From the NCBI GenBank assembly GCA_964486335.1, contig CAZAMB010000011.1, forward strand, positions 1 through 64,000: a DNA stretch of 64,000 bases, written 5' to 3'. A program made the position numbers and the translations under genes. Below, piece by piece: positions 1-11,000 of this stretch (its first letter is position 1; every line of letters begins with the position of its first letter). Below the pieces are notes generated by a model. That model was not told the origin of the DNA and searched no databases. It saw nothing but the letters and a program-made list of their open reading frames with translations. Origin of the DNA: CAZAMB01 sp964486335 (GTDB lineage: Bacteria; Planctomycetota; Phycisphaerae; UBA1845).

Positions 1-1114
<1,114 letters not shown>

Positions 1115-1362
1115 AAGTTTGCTTCCAATTCGCCTCGAACCGGCAAGCCGGTCGAAGCGGTCAGAACCATTAGTTTGGGGCTTCATACTCTTCGTCCGTG
1201 AGAATGAAACCCTGCCGTACCCCTGGTGGGCCGGCATTGGATTTGGTTGCTTCCCGTCGCGACGGGCTGTGACCGCGCGACCGGAGCGTATAAAGACCGG
1301 AAATCGCCCATAGGACGTGGCGACCGCCGACCTCACATTCTCACGACGACAAACCTGTTCAC

Positions 1363-1394
1363 TTGTCAAAGAGCAATGCCTCATTGAATGAGGC
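1363..1394 (-). promoter_or_regulatory. rRNA leader antitermination signals (boxB-like hairpin plus boxA)
   Basis: On the minus strand a perfect 7-bp hairpin (GCCTCAT-TCA-ATGAGGC, 1378-1394) is followed at once by TGCTCTTTGACAA (1363-1375), which differs from the E. coli rrn boxA core TGCTCTTTAACAA at one base. The order boxB-boxA and the position just downstream of the promoter match rRNA antitermination leaders that recruit NusB/NusE. Function is inferred. Confidence 0.75.
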
Positions 1395-1403
1395 GAGCCA
1401 CGA

Positions 1404-1431
1404 ATCATAACCCACCCGCCAGCGCTGTCAA
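1404..1431 (-). promoter_or_regulatory. rrn sigma-70-type promoter
   Basis: Minus strand: TTGACA (1426-1431), 16-bp spacer, TATGAT (1404-1409). Near-consensus boxes lie about 290 nt upstream of the 16S 5' end and directly precede the boxB/boxA leader, so this is the likely rRNA promoter. Confidence 0.8.
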
Positions 1432-1616
1432 GCCCTTCAAGGCCTGTTGCTCACGGATTCTTCGATATTCCGTAACCTATGCCGGACAAGCACGTTATGG
1501 TGAGCTTGGGGAGTCCGGCCGAAGTTTTCCTAGGCGGTCGGATTCCGCTTCTTCGCTTTTTTCGCCCACCGCGTATCAGGGCTGAAGACCGTTTTCTTTT
1601 CCTCTCGCGCTGAGCC

Positions 1617-3290
1617 ATGATGGTCCCGATGGTATGGGAACTCCGTTCGCCGAATTCGTCGTCGCCTGGTTGTCGATGGCTTGAAACCAGCCTGTTGATG
1701 GTGGTGTTGGGGTTCGCGACGTTCATTCGATGGGATGGGCTTGGCGCTCGTTCGTTGTGGGCGGACGAGTTCTGCACCTGGCACGTGTCGCAAATGCCGC
1801 TCGACGAGAGCCTGCGCTGGGGGCCGGAGCTCACCAAGCCGCCCCTCTATCAAGTCAGTATCCGCGCCATCAGTGACACCCCGCGACCCGATGAACAAAC
1901 GCTGCGATGGCCTGCGGCCGCAAGCGGCGCGCTGACTGTTCTCGTCGTCTGGTGGCTCGGATCGATGGCGGGTGGATGGACGGTCGGGTTCGCCGGCGCG
2001 CTGCTGATCGCGTGTCAGGCCCTGCAGATCGACTACAGCCAGGAAACGCGCTCGTACACCATGTTGGCGGCGGGCAGCGCTCTCTCCGTTGGATTATGGT
2101 GTCAATTGCTGACACATCGCGGCCGAGCGCCGTGGCGCATCGCAACGGCTTACGTCGTCGCGACAGTGCTGACATTTCACGCACACTACCTGATGTTGCT
2201 CACCGTCGCGGGCCAAGTCGTCTGGTGGGTGCTTACCCGATGGACGTTATGGCGAATCAACGATGCGAAGCGGAGTCGATTACCGGCCGGACCGATTGCG
2301 CTGGCTGCGGCCGGGCTGCTGTGTATGCCAATGGTTTGGCACTATCTGCGGCATCGCGCGTCGATCTTTCAGGGGCTCGACTGGATCGCCCCGCCGACTG
2401 TCGCCGACGCCGCGTCCGTCCTCGAAAAACTCACGTTCGGACCAATCTGGGTATACGGAATTCTCGGTCCCGCGCTCGCGCTTTGGGTTGTTGCCATAGC
2501 GCAGCGATCGCGCGGAAGTCATGCACCGATGGAACTCGAAAAGCCAATGACCGACGTGCTCAATTCCGCATTGCCGACGAAAGAACCACGCTCCCTCACT
2601 CTTGACGCTTCGCGCAAAGGGCAGGCTCTCACGGCTCTCTTTGCAAGCGTCACACGTCGTATCAATGACACGAAGGGTGAGCACGGGGACCCTGTCGGTC
2701 TGCTGCTGGCATGGTTGGCAATGTCGTGGTTGGGACTGCTCGTGATCTCGTGGATCGCGCACCCGGCGATGGTCGATCGATACGCCTTGCCCGCCGCGGT
2801 TCCGGCCGTTCTGATTCCGCTCGTGGTCGCGCACCGACTGGACCGCCGAGCACCGGTCGTCATCGCATTGGCCTTCTTTGTCGCAACGGCGGGGCAATGG
2901 ACGAGCCGGTCGCAGCGGGTCATGCCCGGTTTCCGCGAGATGGTCGAGTTACTCAACGAGGTCGTCGATCCGCAGCGCGAGGTCGTCGTCGTGGCGATCG
3001 ACCGCAATACATCACCGGGCTGGGAGGAGATGGACCTGCTGGGGTTCGACTACTACCCGTTGCGCCGCGGGGAAGTTTTTCCGCTGTACCTTCGCGGCGA
3101 TCGACTCGACGGCGATCAACCGATCCTCGACGATCCGCGCGGGTTATACATCGTGACGTTTCTGGCCGATCCCGAACGGGCGATCGAATCGGCGGGTCGC
3201 ACAATGGGCCGCGTCCGGATCGACGATCGAACGTTTACGCAACTGCTCTTTACGCCCTATCGGTTGTTCTACGTCATGCCGGAATCGTAA
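1617..3290 (+). CDS. Polytopic membrane glycosyltransferase, GT39/ArnT-like
   Basis: 557 aa with about ten hydrophobic segments. The N-terminal loop after the first membrane helix carries WADEF (about residue 48), the acidic motif typical of C-family glycosyltransferases that use polyprenyl-phosphate sugars, followed by EPPLY-like KPPLYQ and a DYSQETRSYTM segment typical of PMT_2/GT39 proteins. It probably transfers a sugar from a lipid carrier on the outer face of the inner membrane; the acceptor is unknown. A stretch around residues 300-360 is hydrophilic and looks like an inserted loop. It converges on tyrS with a 31-bp gap. Several in-frame ATGs lie near the start, so the start is uncertain. 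Confidence 0.75.
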   Translation: MMVPMVWELRSPNSSSPGCRWLETSLLMVVLGFATFIRWDGLGARSLWADEFCTWHVSQMPLDESLRWGPELTKPPLYQVSIRAISDTPRPDEQTLRWPAAASGALTVLVVWWLGSMAGGWTVGFAGALLIACQALQIDYSQETRSYTMLAAGSALSVGLWCQLLTHRGRAPWRIATAYVVATVLTFHAHYLMLLTVAGQVVWWVLTRWTLWRINDAKRSRLPAGPIALAAAGLLCMPMVWHYLRHRASIFQGLDWIAPPTVADAASVLEKLTFGPIWVYGILGPALALWVVAIAQRSRGSHAPMELEKPMTDVLNSALPTKEPRSLTLDASRKGQALTALFASVTRRINDTKGEHGDPVGLLLAWLAMSWLGLLVISWIAHPAMVDRYALPAAVPAVLIPLVVAHRLDRRAPVVIALAFFVATAGQWTSRSQRVMPGFREMVELLNEVVDPQREVVVVAIDRNTSPGWEEMDLLGFDYYPLRRGEVFPLYLRGDRLDGDQPILDDPRGLYIVTFLADPERAIESAGRTMGRVRIDDRTFTQLLFTPYRLFYVMPES

Positions 3291-3321
3291 CGTCTAACGA
3301 TGATGGGGAAGTATGTTCTGC

Positions 3322-4551
3322 TCAACCACCCACGACCAGTCGCACGAACTTTCGCTTGCCGCGCTGGAGCACATCGCCGGTTTTGACGGCGATCGGCGTG
3401 TTGGCGTCTTCGATCACGTCGCCGTTGAGCCGCGCCCCGCGCTCGGCCACGAGCCGCCGAGCTTCGCCGCGAGACTTCTCGCCGAGGCATTCGACGATCA
3501 GATCGATGGGCACGATTTTTCCGTCGTTGAGCTTGTCCGCCGGCACGCCAACTTCAGGAATCTCATCCGGCAGTCCGCTTCCGCCCCCGCCGTGAACCCG
3601 TCGAAACTCTTCGGCGGCCGCTTCCGCATCGGCGGCATTGTGGTACTGAGTGATGATCGTCCGGGCCAATGATTCCTTGGCGTCGCGCGGATTGTGCCTC
3701 GAACCATCAACCCAATCGGCGATCCGCGATTCCGGCGTGTCAGTGAGCAGCTCGAAGTAATTTCGCATCAGCTCGTCGGGAATCCGCATGATCTTGCCGA
3801 ACATCTCCGACGGCGGATCGGTGACGGCCACGTAGTTGCCCAACGATTTGCTCATCTTCTGCGTGCCGTCGGTGCCGACCAGCAGCGGCATGGTCATCAC
3901 GATCTGCGGCGGCTGACCGGCGTTGCGCTGAAGGTCCCGCCCGCACAAGTTGTTGAACGTTTGATCCGTGCCGCCGAGTTCCACGTCCGACTCAATGGCC
4001 ACGCTGTCGCGCGCCTGCATCAGGGGATAGAGCAGTTCGTGTAGGTAGATTTCCTTTCCTTCCGACTGCCGCTTGGCGAACGTATCGCGTTCGAGCATCC
4101 GCGCGACGGTCATCTGGCACATCAGCCGAAGCACGTCCGCACAGCTCATCCCCTGAAGCCACTCGCTGTTATGCCGTACTTCGAGCTTGTCGGGCGACAG
4201 GTCCAATACCTTGCCGGCCTGTTGAAGGTAGGTGGTCGCATTGGTCTCGACTTCCTCGTCGGTGAGCATCGGTCGCGTCTTGCTGCGGCCCGACGGGTCG
4301 CCGATCCGCGCGGTGTAGTCGCCGATGATGAGCACGGCCTTGTGGCCCATGTCCTGAAACTGTCGCAGCTTCCGCAGGACGACCGTGTGCCCCAACGTCA
4401 GATCGGGCGCGGTCGGGTCCATGCCGAGCTTGACGCGCAGCCGCTTGCCGCTCGCGATGCGCTGACGAAGCTCGTCGGCGGTGTAGACGCTGTCCGCGCC
4501 GCGAAGCAGCACCGCCAATTGTTCGTCAACGCCGGCTTGACCCTGACTCAT
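3322..4551 (-). CDS. tyrS: Tyrosyl-tRNA synthetase
   Basis: 409 aa class I aminoacyl-tRNA synthetase that charges tRNA-Tyr. The HIGH-type motif LGHTVV is near residue 54, the KMSKS motif near residue 233 (GTQKMSKSLGNY), and a C-terminal S4 RNA-binding domain covers about residues 345-409. DPTAPDLTLGH and ELGGTDQTFN are typical of the TyrZ-type (type 2) subgroup. It is the last gene of an hslU-ymdB-tyrS operon; its ATG overlaps the TGA stop of the gene before it by 4 bp (ATGA), indicating translational coupling. Confidence 0.96.
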   Translation of the reverse strand: MSQGQAGVDEQLAVLLRGADSVYTADELRQRIASGKRLRVKLGMDPTAPDLTLGHTVVLRKLRQFQDMGHKAVLIIGDYTARIGDPSGRSKTRPMLTDEEVETNATTYLQQAGKVLDLSPDKLEVRHNSEWLQGMSCADVLRLMCQMTVARMLERDTFAKRQSEGKEIYLHELLYPLMQARDSVAIESDVELGGTDQTFNNLCGRDLQRNAGQPPQIVMTMPLLVGTDGTQKMSKSLGNYVAVTDPPSEMFGKIMRIPDELMRNYFELLTDTPESRIADWVDGSRHNPRDAKESLARTIITQYHNAADAEAAAEEFRRVHGGGGSGLPDEIPEVGVPADKLNDGKIVPIDLIVECLGEKSRGEARRLVAERGARLNGDVIEDANTPIAVKTGDVLQRGKRKFVRLVVGG

Positions 4552-5351
4552 CCTTCGCCTTCTTTTCCGTCAAAACGAATTCGCTCGATCCGCGACGCCC
4601 GGCCTGTCGTCGCGTCGACCGTGACCAATATGCCGCACAACCGCGGATCGCCCGTGGCCACGTCGTACGGACTCGGCACGCCGGTCAGCATCGAACCGAC
4701 GACGCGGTCCTTGTCCCGCCCGAGCACAGAGTCGTACGGCCCGGTCATACCGAGATCGGTAATGTAGGCCGTGCCCTTGGGCAAGATGCGTTCGTCCGCA
4801 GTCGGTACGTGCGTATGCGTGCCGAACACGACGCTCGCCCTCCCGTCGAGGTGCCAGCCCATCGCCATTTTCTCGCTCGTGGCTTCCGCGTGAATCTCGA
4901 CGACGATGATCTTCACCGATTTCGACAGCGACGCCAGCACGCGATCGACCGCCGCCATCGGACAGTTGACCGGGGTTTTCATGAACATCCGCCCGAGCAC
5001 CGACACCACCGCGACGCTCTGGCCGGAGGCGGTCTGATACACCGCGACCTCGCGACCCGGCGCGACCGACGGCAGATTGGCCGGTCGGACGATATTGTCG
5101 GCCCGCTCCAGAACCGGAATGATCTCCTTGCGGCGATAAATGTGGTCGCCCATGGTGATGAGATGGGCTCCGGCCTTGACGATCTTGTCGTACAGGTCGG
5201 CGGTGAGACCCGACCCGGCCGCAGCGTTCTCGGCGTTGACGATGACGCAGTCGACGTCGTGCCGCTCGACGAGGACGGGGATTCCTTCCTTGAGCACGCG
5301 CCTCCCCGGCCCGCCGACGACATCACCGATGCACAATAGATTAATGTTCAT
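4548..5351 (-). CDS. ymdB: YmdB-family metallophosphoesterase
   Basis: 267 aa from the ATG at 5351; a longer frame to 5387 adds 12 residues without family support. The protein starts directly with the metal-binding segment MNINLLCIGDVVG. It also shows NAEN (first conserved Asn/Glu), MGDHIYRRKEI (the family usually has GNHVWDK), VEIHAEATSEK and FGTHTHVPTAD with metal-ligand histidines, then DLGMTGPYDSVLG. The family (TIGR00282) hydrolyses 2',3'-cyclic nucleotides. The usual Asn of the GNH motif is Asp here. The gene lies 32 bp after hslU and overlaps tyrS. Confidence 0.9.
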   Translation of the reverse strand: MNINLLCIGDVVGGPGRRVLKEGIPVLVERHDVDCVIVNAENAAAGSGLTADLYDKIVKAGAHLITMGDHIYRRKEIIPVLERADNIVRPANLPSVAPGREVAVYQTASGQSVAVVSVLGRMFMKTPVNCPMAAVDRVLASLSKSVKIIVVEIHAEATSEKMAMGWHLDGRASVVFGTHTHVPTADERILPKGTAYITDLGMTGPYDSVLGRDKDRVVGSMLTGVPSPYDVATGDPRLCGILVTVDATTGRASRIERIRFDGKEGEG

Positions 5352-5383
5352 ACGGACTGTGCTTTGGTCCAAACGATCGAATA

Positions 5384-6727
5384 TCAAAGAATAAACCGCG
5401 ACAGGTCCACGTCCTGACTCAGTTCCCCGAGGCGCTCTTCCACGTAGACCCGATCGATGCGGATCGTCTCACCGTGGCGGTTGGGAGCGTCGAAGCTGAT
5501 CTCCTCGACCAGCTTCTCCATCACGGTCATCAGCCGCCTCGCCCCAATGTTGTCCATCGACTGATTCAGCTTGAACGCGATGTCGGCCAGGGCCACGACC
5601 GCGTCCTCGGCGAACTCCAGCAGCACGCCCTCCGTCGCCAGCAGCGCCGACTGCTGCTTGGTCAGCGCGTTCTGCGGCTCGGTCAAAATGCGGATGAAGT
5701 CGTCGCGCGTCAGATCGTCCAGCTCGACGCGAATCGGCAATCGACCCTGCAACTCTGGCATCAGGTCGCTCGGCTTGCTGCCGTGAAACGCCCCGGCCGC
5801 GATCACCAGCACATGGTCGGTCTTGACCGGACCGTATCGCGTGTTGACCGTGCAGCCCTCGATGATCGGCAACAGGTCGCGCTGCACGCCCTGGCGCGAC
5901 ACGTCCGGTCCGTGCGTCTGGCCCGTCGAGGCGAGTTTGTCGAGTTCATCGAGGAAAATGATCCCGCTCTCCTCGGTTCGCTTCAGGGCCATCTCGGTCA
6001 CCTTGTCGCGGTCGATAAGCTTCTCGCACTGCTGGTTGAAGGTCGCTTTGCGGGCGTCGCGCACCGGCATCGGCCGCTTCTTCGGCGGCGACGGCATGAG
6101 TCGTTCGAGGATGCCCTGCATATCGGGATCGAGCTGGTCCATACCCAAATTGGTCATGATGCCCACCGGCGGCGCTTTCGCCTCGACAGTGATTTCGACC
6201 ATGCTGTCTTCCAGTTCACCGGCGCGGAGTTGCGCCCGAAACTTCTCGCGACTTCGCCGCCGCCGCTCCGAAACCTCCGCGTCCTGGCCTTGCGATCCGG
6301 CATCATGCGGCGTCGGCGGAAGCAGAAGGTCGATCAATTGCTCCTCGGTCATTCGCTCGGCCTCGGCTCGAACCACCTCGGTCTGCTCATCACGGACGAT
6401 CCGCACCGCCGACTCCACCAGATCACGCACCATGCTTTCCACGTCGCGACCGTGATAGCCCACCTCGGTGTACTTCGTCGCCTCGACCTTGATGAACGGC
6501 GCATTGACCAGACCGGCCAGCCGCCGGGCAATCTCGGTCTTTCCCACGCCCGTGCGGCCGATCAGGATCATGTTCGCGGGCATCACCTCGTCGCGCAATC
6601 CTTCGGGAAGCTGCCGCCTGCGCCAGCGGTTGCGAATGGCGATTGCGGCCGCGCGCTTGGCCGCCTGCTGCCCGATGATGTGCCGATCGAGCGCTTCGAC
6701 AATCTGTCGCGGGGTCAGATCATTCAT
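5384..6727 (-). CDS. hslU: ATP-dependent protease ATPase subunit HslU (ClpY)
   Basis: 447 aa from the ATG at 6727 (MNDLTPRQIVEALDRHIIG), close to the usual 440-450 aa; the open frame continues to 6862 but those 45 residues lack family features. Walker A is GRTGVGKTE, Walker B IIFLDELDK, the pore-loop region contains KYTEVGYHGRDVE, the arginine-finger/sensor region follows, and the C-terminus ends SRFIL, which in HslU docks into the HslV protease. HslU unfolds substrates for HslV, but no hslV is next to it: upstream is a divergent gene, and downstream are ymdB and tyrS. Confidence 0.96.
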   Translation of the reverse strand: MNDLTPRQIVEALDRHIIGQQAAKRAAAIAIRNRWRRRQLPEGLRDEVMPANMILIGRTGVGKTEIARRLAGLVNAPFIKVEATKYTEVGYHGRDVESMVRDLVESAVRIVRDEQTEVVRAEAERMTEEQLIDLLLPPTPHDAGSQGQDAEVSERRRRSREKFRAQLRAGELEDSMVEITVEAKAPPVGIMTNLGMDQLDPDMQGILERLMPSPPKKRPMPVRDARKATFNQQCEKLIDRDKVTEMALKRTEESGIIFLDELDKLASTGQTHGPDVSRQGVQRDLLPIIEGCTVNTRYGPVKTDHVLVIAAGAFHGSKPSDLMPELQGRLPIRVELDDLTRDDFIRILTEPQNALTKQQSALLATEGVLLEFAEDAVVALADIAFKLNQSMDNIGARRLMTVMEKLVEEISFDAPNRHGETIRIDRVYVEERLGELSQDVDLSRFIL

Positions 6728-6865
6728 GGGTCGCATTGTCGGCCGCAAAACAAATGTCCGCAACGCCGTCGGCGACGTGATCTGGATTTTGTCCGCAAAA
6801 TCGTGCCGTTCGGGCGTTTTCCGACCACTTGTACCACGCGAAGCGGGCGTGGATAATGCCATTCA

Positions 6866-7531
6866 ATGAACGTCAACCCATCAACTTCTTTGAATGATCA
6901 ACTCGAACAGATGCGTGACGCATCCTGGGGACGCTGGCCCGCCGAGAAACGTGCGCTCGTCGAACAGTCCTTTCGCGACATCGCCGCTTCGGGACTTCTC
7001 GATCGCATGGTCAAAATCGGGGATCGAGCCCCGGACTTCACCCTGTCCGCCGCGGACGGAACCCAAGTTTCGCTCTCCGCACTGCAAAAGGGCGGGCCGG
7101 TCGTGCTGGCGTTCTACCGCGGGCACTGGTGAAGGTATTGCAACGCCGAACTCGCGGCGCTCCAGCAGGTGCTGGAGGAAATTCAACGGCTGGGAGCGAA
7201 CCTCGTGGCGATCTCGCCGCAGCTTCCCGATGCCGGTCGGCTGACCGCAGAAAAGAACGGCCTGACGTTTCATTTGCTCAGCGATCGGGGCAACGCGGTC
7301 GCGCGAAAATACGGCCTGGTGTTTGCGCTGCCGCCCCCGCTTCGAGAGTTCTACCTGAGTCTCGGCATCGACCTCGCCGCGTTCAATGGCGACGGGAGTT
7401 TCGAGCTTCCGCTGACCGCGACCTATCTGATCGACCGCGACGGCGTGGTGCGCGGCGTGGCCGTCGACGCCGATTATGTGAAGCGCATGGAGCCGGCGGA
7501 CATCGTTGCCCACCTTCGAGGCATGGCCTAG
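6866..7531 (+). CDS. Peroxiredoxin-like (AhpC/TSA) selenoprotein, in-frame TGA = Sec
   Basis: 221 aa if the TGA at 7130-7132 (codon 89) is read through as selenocysteine. Conventional calling splits it into an 88-aa stub and an internal fragment. The reading frame and family similarity continue unbroken across the TGA. Upstream is GDRAPDFTLSAADG...VLAFYRGHW, downstream RYCNAELAALQ. Relatives have FYRGxWCPYC, so TGA replaces the catalytic Cys and leaves a U-x-x-C pair. The C-terminal half carries the thioredoxin-fold segment TATYLIDRDGVVRG. It probably reduces peroxides or acts as a thiol oxidoreductase in the cytoplasm. A CoA-binding gene follows after 10 bp. Divergent from hslU. Confidence 0.85.
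7144..7177 (+). promoter_or_regulatory. Candidate bacterial SECIS element of the peroxiredoxin-like gene
   Basis: Downstream of the TGA (7130-7132) there are two adjacent hairpins. The first is CGCCG-aactcg-CGGCG (7144-7159). The second is a perfect 7-bp stem CTCCAGC-aggt-GCTGGAG (7160-7177). The second has a small apical loop with two G residues 36-37 nt after the TGA, at the far end of the 16-37 nt range known for bacterial SECIS. Which hairpin binds SelB is not resolvable by eye. Confidence 0.5.
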
Positions 7532-7541
7532 AGCGAGGATC

Positions 7542-7922
7542 ATGGAAAAGAAAACTGTAGCGATCTTGGGCGCCTCGGCCGATCGGGGGAAATTCAGCAA
7601 CAAGGCCGTCCGGGCTTATGTGCAACAAGGCTGGGAGGTCTATCCGATCAACCCCAAGGGCGGCGCGATCGAAGGACTGAAGGCGCTTGCAACGCTCGAC
7701 GAGATTCCCGTCAAGATTGATCGGGTGACCGTCTATCTGCCGCCGCCGGTGGCGGTCGCGGCGCTCGCTTCCATCGCCAAAATCAGACCCGCCGAACTGT
7801 TCATCAACCCCGGCGCGGAAAGCGATGAACTGGTCGAACAGGCCGAGGCGCTCGGGCTGAAGCCGATCCTCGCATGCAGCATCATCGATCTGGGCGTGAC
7901 GCCCGGACAGTTCGCGGGGTAG
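7542..7922 (+). CDS. CoA-binding (Rossmann) domain protein
   Basis: 126 aa from the ATG at 7542, preceded by GAGCGAGGATC as ribosome-binding site; the open frame upstream overlaps the previous gene. The single domain fits the YccU/CoA-binding family: VAILGASADRGKFSNKAVRAY (nucleotide-binding turn), then WEVYPINPKG, VDRVTVYLPPP and FINPGAESDELVEQAE. Such proteins bind CoA or related nucleotides; the physiological role is unknown. It follows the selenoprotein by 10 bp and is probably co-transcribed with it. Confidence 0.85.
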   Translation: MEKKTVAILGASADRGKFSNKAVRAYVQQGWEVYPINPKGGAIEGLKALATLDEIPVKIDRVTVYLPPPVAVAALASIAKIRPAELFINPGAESDELVEQAEALGLKPILACSIIDLGVTPGQFAG

Positions 7923-8073
7923 ACCCGACCGGTGGCGCGTTGCCGGCGCGCTGGAACTTATCCCAAGACCCCGCGAGCCGCGAATTTCAGTTCGCGCGGA
8001 GTCTATGAATCTCAAGAAGCGTGGTCCGTATTTTTTCCCGCGCAGAGTCCGGTAGTTCGGTTTTGGGATAGTT

Positions 8074-11000
8074 CTATACTCGTTGTCCGTGTTCCTGCGC
8101 GCGAATCCGTTCGGGTCGGCGAGTGCCGAACAATGAATAAAGGGCCGGAAGAATCACAAGCGTCAACGTGTTATCGACAATCAGCCCACCGATCACGACC
8201 GTCGCCAGCGGTCGTTGAATCTCGGCGCCCACGCCCGTGTTGAGTGCCATCGGCACGAAGCCCAGCGAAGCCACCAGCGCCGTCATCAGGATTGCTCGAA
8301 GCCGCAGGAGCCGCGTTTCGCCGATAGCCTGCGTCACGTCCATGCCTTCGGCGATCTTCCGCCGAATCGTGGCGACCAGAACCAAACCGGCAAGCATCGA
8401 CACGCCGGACACCGCGACGAATCCGACCCCGGCGGAAATCGTGAACTCCATGTCCCGAACCCACAAGGCCAGAATGCCGCCGACCGCCGCAAAAGGCGCG
8501 CCCGTGAAGACAATCAAAGCATCGCGAACGGAGTGCATGCTGAAGTAAAGAAGAATGAAGATGGCGATCAACGCGAGGGGCACGACAATCATCAGGCGCG
8601 TCGCGCCTCGTTCCAGATGCTCAAACTGCCCCCCAAATCGAACCGAGTAACCGGCCGGCAATTCAAGATCGTCAGCGATGCGCCGCCGGGCTTCCTCGAC
8701 AAACCCCCGCAAATCGCGCCCCCGCACGTTGCATTGCACGACGATGCGCCGTTTCTGCCATTCCCGCTGAATCGTCGATGCGCCTTGGACTTGTTGAATG
8801 TCCGCCAGCCGACTCAGCGGAATCCGTTCACCTGCCTCGGTCCGGATGATGAGATCGCCGACCGCATCCGGATCCTGCCGATAGGCCTCGGCCAGTCTGA
8901 TCACCAGCGGAAACCGTTGTTGTCCCTCGCGAATCTCCCCGACCTCGATGCCGCCCAGCGCCTCGACCATCTGGAGAACCTTTGCCGCGGGCAATCCGTA
9001 GCGGGCAATGGCATTCTGATCAACGTTGATTTGCAAAACCGGTTGGCCGGTGATTTGCTCGGTCACCGTGTCGGCGCTGCCCGGAATCGAATCGATAACG
9101 TCCTGCACTTGAGCGGCCACCACTTTCAACCGATCGAGATCGTCACCAAAGATTTTCACGCCCACGTCGGCGCGAATCCCCGCGATCATCTCATTCATGC
9201 GCATCTCAATCGGCTGGGTGAAGATCATGCGCATGCCGGGCAGTGCGGACAGCTCGGCGGCCATGAGTTCCGTCAGTTGCGCCTGCGTCCGGGCGCGGGT
9301 CCATTCTTGTCGCGGCGTAAGCGTGATGAACACATCCGTCAGCTCCATGCCCATGGGGTCCGTGGCGACTTCCGCCGTTCCCGACCGGCTCCATACGTCG
9401 CGGATTTCGTCGGGATACTTCCGCAAGAGAACCTGCTCGATGCCGGTTCCGTAACGCACGGACTCGTCCAGCGAAACGCCCGCGAGCCGTACGGTGTTGA
9501 TCACAATGGACTCTTCATAAAGCCGCGGAATGAAGGAAGCGCCGAGCCGAGTCGCCAGAATGCATCCGATGATCACGGCCACCGCGCCCATGGCCGTCAC
9601 CGTCCAGCGATATTGCAGCGCCGCCCAAACAAAGGGGCGATGGATGCGATGGGCAAAGCGGACGATCGCATTCTCCCGTTCCGCGATTCTTCGGGTCAGC
9701 AGCAGGCTGCAAAGCACCGGCACCAGCGTGATGGAGAAGATCAACGACGAGGTCAGCGCGAAGATGACTGTCAGCGCCATCGGGCGAAACAGTTTGCCTT
9801 CGATCCCTTCCAGAAGCAGGATGGGCAGGTACACCACCATGATGATGAGTTCGCCGAACATGGTGGGACGCCGAACCTCCACCGCCGCATCACGAACTAT
9901 TTCCGCAACGGAGCGACGGGCGCCGTGTTTCGACTCATGCCCGAGATGACGCACGCTGTTTTCAACGATGATGACCGAGCTATCCACGACAAGTCCGAAG
10001 TCGATGGCGCCAAGGCTGAGTAAACTGGCCGCAATGCCGAATTGCATCATGGCACTGAAGGAGAACAGCATGGCCAGCGGAATCGACAGTGCGACGATCA
10101 ACCCGGCGCGAAGATTCCCCAGAAAAACGAACAACACCGCGATGACGAGAAGCGCCCCTTCGAAGAGGTTGCGCCGGACCGTGGCGATCACATGCTCGAT
10201 AAGCACCGTGCGTTGATACACGATGCGAACATCGACGTTCGCGGGAATCGCGGGACGCAACTCGTCGAGCCGCGCCTCCAGTCGGCTGGTCACGTCATGG
10301 CTGTTCTCGCCGATGAGCATGAAGCCCAGTCCGAGCACCGCCTCGCCGCGCCCGCCGGCCGTCGTCGCGCCCAGCCGAATCTCCGACCCGATGCGCACCT
10401 CGGCCACATCGCGAACACGAACGGGCGTCCCGCCGTGCGCGCTGACCACGACATCGGCGATCTGGTCGATGCTCGTCGTCAGGGCACTGCCCTGCACGAT
10501 CGTCGCTTCGCCCGCCTTGACCAAATATCCGCCGCCCACGCTCAGATTGTTCTGCCGCAGGGCGTCGGCGACTTCGTCCAGGGTCAGGCTGTATTGAATC
10601 AATCGAACCGGATCGATCAGCACCTGGTACTGCCGGCGCTCGCCGCCCCACGTGTTGACCTCGGCGACACCCTTGACGCTTCGAAGTTCGGGCCGAATGA
10701 TCCAATCATGGACGGTGGTCAATTCCTCCAGCGTGGGCGGTGACTCGCCCTTTCCGGTCACGAGGTAATGAAAGACCTCGCCCAGTCCCGTCGCCACCGG
10801 GCCCATTTCTGGTCGCTCTATTGAACCTGGCAGCTTGACCGAGCCGAGCCGCTCGTTGATGAGCTGTCGCGCAAAGTAGACATCCGTGCCGTCCTCGAAC
10901 GTCGCCGTGACTTGAGACAGGCCGAATTTCGAAATCGAACGCACTTCCGTGAGTCTGGACAGGCCGGAAATGACCTGTTCCACGGGAAAAGTCACCTGCT

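Noticed and set aside
2465..2490. Repeat-like CGCGCTCGCGCTTTGGGTT inside the glycosyltransferase gene
   Set aside because: Resembles a dispersed planctomycete repeat, but a single copy inside a plausible membrane helix is not enough to call.
8215..10023. 602-codon plus-strand ORF opposite czcA
   Set aside because: Antisense shadow: His/Arg/Gln-rich, no motif, while czcA is unambiguous.
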